Below are positions 58,756-64,000 of a DNA stretch of 64,000 nt, piece after piece. The notes below the pieces were generated by a model. The model was not told the DNA's origin, did no database searches, and worked only from the letters and a program-made list of their open reading frames with translations. The stretch comes from Typha latifolia (Eukaryota; Streptophyta; Magnoliopsida; Poales; Typhaceae). Positions within the stretch are counted from its first letter, which is position 1, and the number at the start of each line of letters is the position of its first letter. The position numbers and the translations under genes were made by a program. The stretch is taken from assembly GCA_019914945.1 (NCBI GenBank), contig CM034109.1, positions 8,672,479 to 8,736,478 on the forward strand, written 5' to 3'.

Positions 58756-61700
58756 CCTAGGAAGAGGAGGAGAAGTAGCAGTTTCTCAAAATAAGAAGAG
58801 CGATCATATAAGAAGTAGAAAGTAGGTAATACTTGTAGTTTAACAAGTGTTCACAGAGCCATCTTTTTTAAATGACAAAAAAGCCCTTTGCTGGGTTTGG
58901 TGAATGCATGAGTATAGAGAGATAGGGTATGGGTGTATTTGTCATTTTATTTCTTATTTTTTCAGATGTTTATGTTTGCTAACTCTCCACCATATTCCTA
59001 ATTAGTGTATCAAATTCATGGAGCACGATTAGGATTAGGGTTTTTTAATGTATACTAACAATCTCCTTAACATACATGGTTTATTGACCACTTCCTTGCA
59101 TGGATATCTTTTAGAATCAATTAGCCATTAAAAATGTCTGGGATTGTTCATTAAAACTTATCATTATGCTCACGTATCTAATTATTTAGTAATTTACATC
59201 AGAGAGTAGGATGAGACGAGTCCATTTTAATTGGCAACGAACGCTGCGTTGGTGTTTCGGGTGAGACAGCCGATCCAACCCAATATCGGATTCCTGAAAT
59301 TATTGGAACTGGAAGCGTACGGCACATCGAATCATTCCATTCATTTCTTATTGCTTCCAATGGAGAAAGAGGATAATGTCGTCAAATAATTAAAATACTT
59401 ATTTATATTTTAGTTATAAATATAAATATTGCTTTTTAAAAAAATTAAAATACAAAGAAGTGAAAAAAAATAAATAATTTAGACTATCTTGAGCTTGGTG
59501 GATCCACTTTACACGTGCTCCTACTCGTCCGCATTGCAAGGTCCAACTCGCAATACCCCAAAAATATATGGGCTCACTTTTGTTGCCACAAAATAAAAGA
59601 AAAAGATGGCAAAAATTATTTGATAGGAGGAGAATAATCATAGCTAATTTCTTGATCAACATGAACACCAATTCATCTCTCCTCTTTGCAAAGCATCTTA
59701 TGTTCCGTATATTAAATAGTTATTTAATATCATATTATAGTTGGGTTTTTTGAGAGATTAATCCGTGCGGCCTGTACCAGAGTTGCACCTGATTTTTTAG
59801 GATATATTATTATTTACTCGTTATATTTTTCACCTAAAAATAATCATGCAAATGTTATCATTTTCAAATCAACTTAGTATTTTTGTTGTGGTAATTAAGA
59901 TTTTATTAATTCTACTTAAAAAGTAATTTGTCACCTACTTGTTAACTCAACTTTTTACCCTCCACATATCTATTTTAATTACTACATAGTAAGTATAAGT
60001 TATAGCCATAGTTTTTCTTATTTAAGAATCTAAAGGTTAAATCTGAGCCGAACAAAATGTTGATCCTCTCTAAATATAATTTAGCTAATATAATAAATTA
60101 TATACGTTGTTGAATTATTATTTTGAATTTAAATATTATTAAAATTTTGTTTTAAATCGTTATACTGTCGAGTCGAGTTGCTCAAAAACTAAAATTTAAA
60201 TTAGAGAAGAAGTGGACAAAAAGGCAGGGAGCACAGCGAATCTAACAAGAGATATACAGCCAATGCACCAACTCCCAAGCTATAATGGATTTTTGTCTAT
60301 ATTTCCATGTGATTCCACTATAACTGTTAATGAGGTAAAAATTTTTGGTATTGGCATCATCATGTACTTTATTTAATATGCCATTATTTTAAAGTATGAT
60401 TAAGAGTGTCACGTGGCAGGATTTGAGTAACCTCAACGTCGTAGGAAGCTACTCGATCGTTGTCGTACATACAGAGAACATTTTTTTGTTGGACAAAATG
60501 ATCAAACGCAATGCACTTGAAAAGACATATACTCCTCCTGATTGATGGAACTAGCTTTTAACATTCTAAAGATTTTTTATACGATAATTAAATATATTTA
60601 ATTTTTATTTTGTATCTGGGGATTAGGATTTAGTGCGGGTTAACCTCCTTTAAATCTAAATGCACGGGCATATGTGCACTAATGTTGAGTATCACAACAT
60701 ATGAAAGTTCTTTTTCACATTAAAAATAAATAAAATAAATGAGAGGTTAGGATAAGGACCGCCGAGCAAACCTATGAGCCTTTAAAGTTTTGAATTTAGT
60801 TGAGCTCCAAAGATTTATGTCAAACTCTGTTTCATTTAGACTGGATTTTATTATCTCTTAAGAAGTGGTAGCAAAGCTCTCATGGTTCAGCAATCATATA
60901 TTACTTTTTATAATGGTTCATTGGTTTGATGTCAAAGGTCGGAGTCACACACGCGAGATGGTAGATAAGGTCGGTTCAATGGAGGAAAGATATATTATGG
61001 TAATGATGTACAAAATTATAAATGAGAAGATTATCGAATATTATATATGAGAGTTTAGTTCCTATCTTAAAGAATAAAACAAATTGTATAGATTCTTGGG
61101 TTCTCATTTAATAATTTAAGTTGGATTCCAAAATTTGTGTTTCACTTGGACTAAGATCTGGACTAAGATCTCTTTTTATCTCTCAACAACTGACTGGGGT
61201 GTAAACAAATCGAGCTCTAGCTCTAAGTAGACTTGCTCAAAATTGACTAAAGTTTAGCTCAACCTCGAGTTGAGCCAAAAAAATATGAGCTCGCTAAGAT
61301 TATCAAGCCAACTCAATTAAAAAAAATTATATATTTTACTTTACAGCTACGACATTATAATCTTTTGAGAGCTACAACACATTATTATAAATTTTAAAGC
61401 AAGCAATATATTTTATATTAAAAGAATATATATTTGCTCAAATGGATGATATAGCCCACTAAAATTGTGGGCCTTTTTCTAGGCTTCAATCCACACAGGA
61501 AGTTTCATCCATAACAATGGTTCTAGCTTCATTATTAAAAAAAAATCCTCACTATAAGCTCTAGGCCTGAATCATAAGCTAGAAAAAGGTTGGATAACTG
61601 GACTAATTCTTAGAGAATTTAGCCTTCAGTCCATAAGTTTGTCATCATAGAAGTCTGGGACTGTGTTGAAATACAAATTAGAAAACATAGTATGAATTGG

Positions 61701-61911
61701 TAGAAGGATTGTGATCATTCATTCCATCGTTCGAACTGGCCAGTGATAAAAGCTAATTACATACCAAAGCATTCAGTACACAAATGTTGTGATCTCAATC
61801 AATCTTTCCCTTCAAACATCTAATAATTCGGAAAAGAGCACACGAACCACAGAGGCATAATCACAAACAGCTTCCATGCGATGCGATCACCGATCACCGA
61901 TCACCGACTCG
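58756..61911. other. Long AT-rich intergenic region
   Basis: No gene was recognised in 3.1 kb. It contains the upstream region of the 98-aa gene, very AT-rich DNA, and part of a dispersed repeat from 61197. Short direct repeats occur: GGACTAAGATCT twice at 61148-61171, and CGATCACC units at 61884-61905 close to the 3' end of the dehydrogenase gene. The few open frames are under 90 residues and featureless. Confidence 0.55.
61197..61320. repeat. Partial copy of the GGTGTAAA/GAGCTCGAGC repeat family
   Basis: It starts GGGGTGTAAACAAATCGAGCTC and continues with AGCTC/GAGCTCG words like those in the copies at 2782-3473 and 46748-47085. The opposite end was not found, so it is probably truncated. 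Confidence 0.4.
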
Positions 61912-62847
61912 TCACTCCTTAGTGATCCCGTTCATCCTCTCAAACACGGTGATCAATCCCTGCATCCCCATCTTCCCATCACCATTAGCCACCATCCCCA
62001 GATACAACTGCTGGAAAAGTGCTCCCCCGGGCAACACCACCATCTCTTCTGGTCCTCCTCCTCCTCTTTCCAGTCCCATCCCCAAGTCCTTCACCAAGTA
62101 CTCAGCGAACCCGCCTGGCTTGAAGTCTCTCTCCAAGATCCTCTCCCCGAAGATTTCCATCACCTTCGACCCCGCCGCCCCGCTTCTCACAGCCTCGAGA
62201 AACGCCTTCTCGTCCAACCCCACCTTCCTCGCGAACACCAACGCCTCGCTGACCCCGACGACGCTTCCGGCGACGGCGATCTGGTTCGCGATCTTCCCGC
62301 TTTGCCCGCTTCCTGGTGCACCGAGCCATGTGACCTTCCCTAACAGGTCGAAGAGTGGGGACAGCCAATTGATGACTTCTTGCTCGCCGCCGGCGAGGAT
62401 GGCTAGTTTGCCATCCCTGGCGCCGACGTCTCCGCCGGAAACGGGCGCATCGACCGCAAAGCAGCCTTTTTTCCGGGCAGCGGCGGCGATCTCGACGGCA
62501 AGGGCGGGTTCGCTGCTGGTGCAGTCGACGAGGACGCCGCCCGAGGGGAGGGCCGGGAGGGCGCCGGAGACGGGATCGAGGATGGCGGCGCGGACGTCGG
62601 AGGGGTGGCCGACCATGGTGAATACGACGTCGCTGGAGGCTGCGGCAGCGGCAGGGGAGGCGACGAGGCGGCCATGGAGTCCGGACGCTTTGGAAGTCGT
62701 GCGAGCGTAGATGGTGAGGTCGTATCCGGCGGATTCGAGCCGCGCGGCCATGGCGGCGCCCATGACCCCGACCCCGATCCACCCGATCCGTATCGAACCG
62801 GGCCAGATTGGTGCCGGGTAACCACGATTTCCTCTACCCTCTTCCAT
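61912..62847 (-). CDS. 3-hydroxyisobutyrate dehydrogenase-like protein
   Basis: An intronless, GC-rich gene of 311 aa. It has the beta-hydroxyacid dehydrogenase design: Rossmann GWIGVGVMGAAMA (22-34) for NAD(P), the substrate-binding DAPVSGGDVGARDGKLAI (133-150), and the catalytic Lys185 in SGKIANQI, with Asn188. The C-terminal all-helical domain continues to the end (VFERMNGITKE). The family includes 3-hydroxyisobutyrate and glyoxylate/succinic semialdehyde reductases; intronless HIBADH-like genes form a separate plant branch. The substrate cannot be assigned. There is no clear organelle presequence (MEEGRGNRGYPAP), so a cytosolic location is possible. Because codon use is so GC-rich, long frames run on the opposite strand, but they are shadows. 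Only 205 bp separate it from the stop codon of the gene upstream. Confidence 0.92.
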   Translation of the reverse strand: MEEGRGNRGYPAPIWPGSIRIGWIGVGVMGAAMAARLESAGYDLTIYARTTSKASGLHGRLVASPAAAAASSDVVFTMVGHPSDVRAAILDPVSGALPALPSGGVLVDCTSSEPALAVEIAAAARKKGCFAVDAPVSGGDVGARDGKLAILAGGEQEVINWLSPLFDLLGKVTWLGAPGSGQSGKIANQIAVAGSVVGVSEALVFARKVGLDEKAFLEAVRSGAAGSKVMEIFGERILERDFKPGGFAEYLVKDLGMGLERGGGGPEEMVVLPGGALFQQLYLGMVANGDGKMGMQGLITVFERMNGITKE

Positions 62848-63052
62848 CGTAACCCAAACAATCGGAAATTGTCTAACCCCACTAATTCCTTTATAGGGTT
62901 AGAGAGCACATGGGGACAAAGGACAAAGTAAGAGATTGGCGGTACCCCAAAAGAATAACAACAACAACAACAAAAAATAAAAAATAAATCCAATTTAAAT
63001 TACATCGTTGGGATAAAGAACAAGAATTGATGGAGAAATTGCAACAATTGTG
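62848..63052 (-). promoter_or_regulatory. Short gap between two co-directional genes (205 bp)
   Basis: This small gap must contain both the 3' UTR of the upstream 79-aa gene and the promoter and 5' UTR of the dehydrogenase-like gene, if these are separate transcripts. A CAA-repeat on one strand (about 62955-62973, reading TTG on the coding strand) is visible. No TATA box is clear. Confidence 0.4.
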
Positions 63053-63292
63053 TCAGATATGGCAGCCGCAGCAGACGAAGAAGCATCCGAAAGCGAAGAC
63101 AAGAACAACGGCTTCGACGACGTAAAGCACATGGAAGATTATGTCGTCAACAAGAGAGAAACGTAAATTGACGCGTTTCCATCGCCAAGAAGGGGAGGAG
63201 GACGAGGAGGACGGGGAAGAGAAGCCAAGCTTCCAGTTTCTTGGCCAACGGGAGTCCTTGGCGTTAAGCTTCTTGAACCAACCAAGCCTCAT
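63053..63292 (-). CDS. Small membrane protein of unknown function, 79 aa
   Basis: An intronless frame starting at the first ATG, 63292 (the longer frame upstream lacks an ATG). The N-terminal half is basic with many Trp residues and a Ser/Pro stretch ([20 protein letters not shown]). A C-terminal transmembrane helix (HVLYVVEAVVLVFAFGCFFV) is followed by a Cys-rich end, CCGCHI. This layout of one anchor and a terminal CCGC motif looks like a small plant-specific membrane protein; the cysteines could be acylated or bind metal. I do not recognise a named family and assign no function. It is the nearest upstream neighbour of the dehydrogenase-like gene on the same strand. Confidence 0.7.
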   Translation of the reverse strand: MRLGWFKKLNAKDSRWPRNWKLGFSSPSSSSSSPSWRWKRVNLRFSLVDDIIFHVLYVVEAVVLVFAFGCFFVCCGCHI

Positions 63293-64000
63293 TGTCGCCA
63301 CCGGAGGTGATGGGATTCGAGGCTCCAAACTATGAGAGATGTCGATGTCAAAATGATGAAATTAATGGGTGCTTTTAAACGGGAGATAGGTGGGCTTTGG
63401 AAACTTCGGCGGGTACGCGGTTTGGCTGGAAGATTGGCCTGAGGAGAATAGAGCTGGCTGGCCTACCACTTGACAAATTTTTCTCTTGTTATGCGTGTTA
63501 CTTCCTGAACAAGGTTGGATGTCTTCTTATAAGGTGGGAAATTTTGTCACAGATGAACCGTTTGGTGGCAAAGGTGAGCTCTTTAACAGCTATCATGTAC
63601 ATCCAAAATTCGATCATCTAGAATTTACTTTAGTCTCTTTCTCAAAGGAAATATATAAATTATGTCAAACATGCTCTTTATTTTCTTTTAGTACACAATA
63701 AGAGAAATAAAAATATGATAGCTGTTATTGAATGAAGTTATACATGGAATTGTGGGAAATATTTTGTGGTTAGGATCTCAAGGTTTGGCTAGGAATTGTA
63801 GGAGTTGCTTGTTGCAACCGATAAAGATTAGTCTTTTATGAATTGCAACAATTCCATGGTCTTTTATTAGGTCATTTTGTGAGATTCGCTGATACCCTAT
63901 CATGTAATCTCAGATATGTTGTGAAAGTAGGAATATTTGAGTAAATATCTACTTTCCAGATGAGTTTTAGACTTTTGGTGTCTTTACAAGAGAACATTAC
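63293..64000. other. Right flank of the window
   Basis: The promoter of the 79-aa gene lies at the left. The remainder is AT-rich with short open frames only. No gene was recognised before the window ends. Confidence 0.5.

Noticed and set aside
61922..62993. Long open frames on both strands over the dehydrogenase-like gene (262 aa, 226 aa, 196 aa, 155 aa)
   Set aside because: They overlap a complete, motif-bearing dehydrogenase. They are Pro/Arg/Ser-rich low-complexity translations caused by high GC at third positions.

Overview
This 64 kb window looks like nuclear DNA from a flowering plant, most likely a monocot; a palm-like genome would fit, but that is inference. The signs are multi-exon genes with GT-AG introns, many GA/CT and AT microsatellites, AT-rich intergenic DNA, plant-only families (CC-type glutaredoxin, WOX, ERF, class III peroxidase, RABA GTPase) and a split between GC-rich genes with few or no introns (glutaredoxin, HIBADH-like, WOX9 exon 2) and AT-rich genes with many introns, as is common in monocots. 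There is no sign of prokaryotic, organellar or viral origin. Exon boundaries below were worked out by hand from splice-site consensus and reading-frame continuity.

Layout: 1-4.2 kb is intergenic with AT repeats and a degenerate repeat element. A CC-type glutaredoxin (+) lies at 4.2-4.6 kb. A gene of uncertain identity (-, 484 aa, possibly RIPR/CER16-like) covers 6.0-9.7 kb and shares a short divergent promoter with a PDAP1/PP28-family phosphoprotein gene (+, 10.2-15.3 kb). A RING-H2 E3 ligase (+, 18.0-21.1 kb) converges on a RABA1-type Rab GTPase (-, 22.0-24.0 kb). A WOX9-like homeobox gene (-) lies at 25.7-27.5 kb, with long GA/CT tracts upstream. An AP2/ERF factor (-) is at 30.3-31.1 kb and a class III peroxidase (-) at 32.7-35.3 kb. 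A long intergenic stretch carries a tandem duplication (37.1 kb).

The second half holds ETHE1-type persulfide dioxygenase (+, 39.3-41.4 kb), ribosomal protein eL20 (+, 42.6-44.1 kb), a short C-terminally anchored protein that is probably plastidial (-, 45.5-46.5 kb), urease accessory protein UreG (+, 47.6-50.1 kb), tRNA-Arg(ACG) (-, 50.8 kb), an HMG-box protein (+, 51.3-54.3 kb), a DUF561/Ycf23-like plastid protein (-, 55.2-57.7 kb), an unrecognised 98-aa protein (-, 58.5-58.8 kb), an intronless 3-hydroxyisobutyrate dehydrogenase-like gene (-, 61.9-62.8 kb) and, just upstream of it, a 79-aa membrane protein (-, 63.1-63.3 kb).

The genes do not form a pathway or cluster; this is ordinary gene-space of a plant chromosome. 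I found no convincing undescribed multi-gene system. The more interesting points are small-scale: a terminal WOX9 exon coding for one residue plus stop, a probable 26-nt micro-exon, a GC-AG intron, TGACG and ACGT promoter clusters, a 158-bp tandem duplication that copies a splice-donor-like sequence, and unrecognised small proteins.
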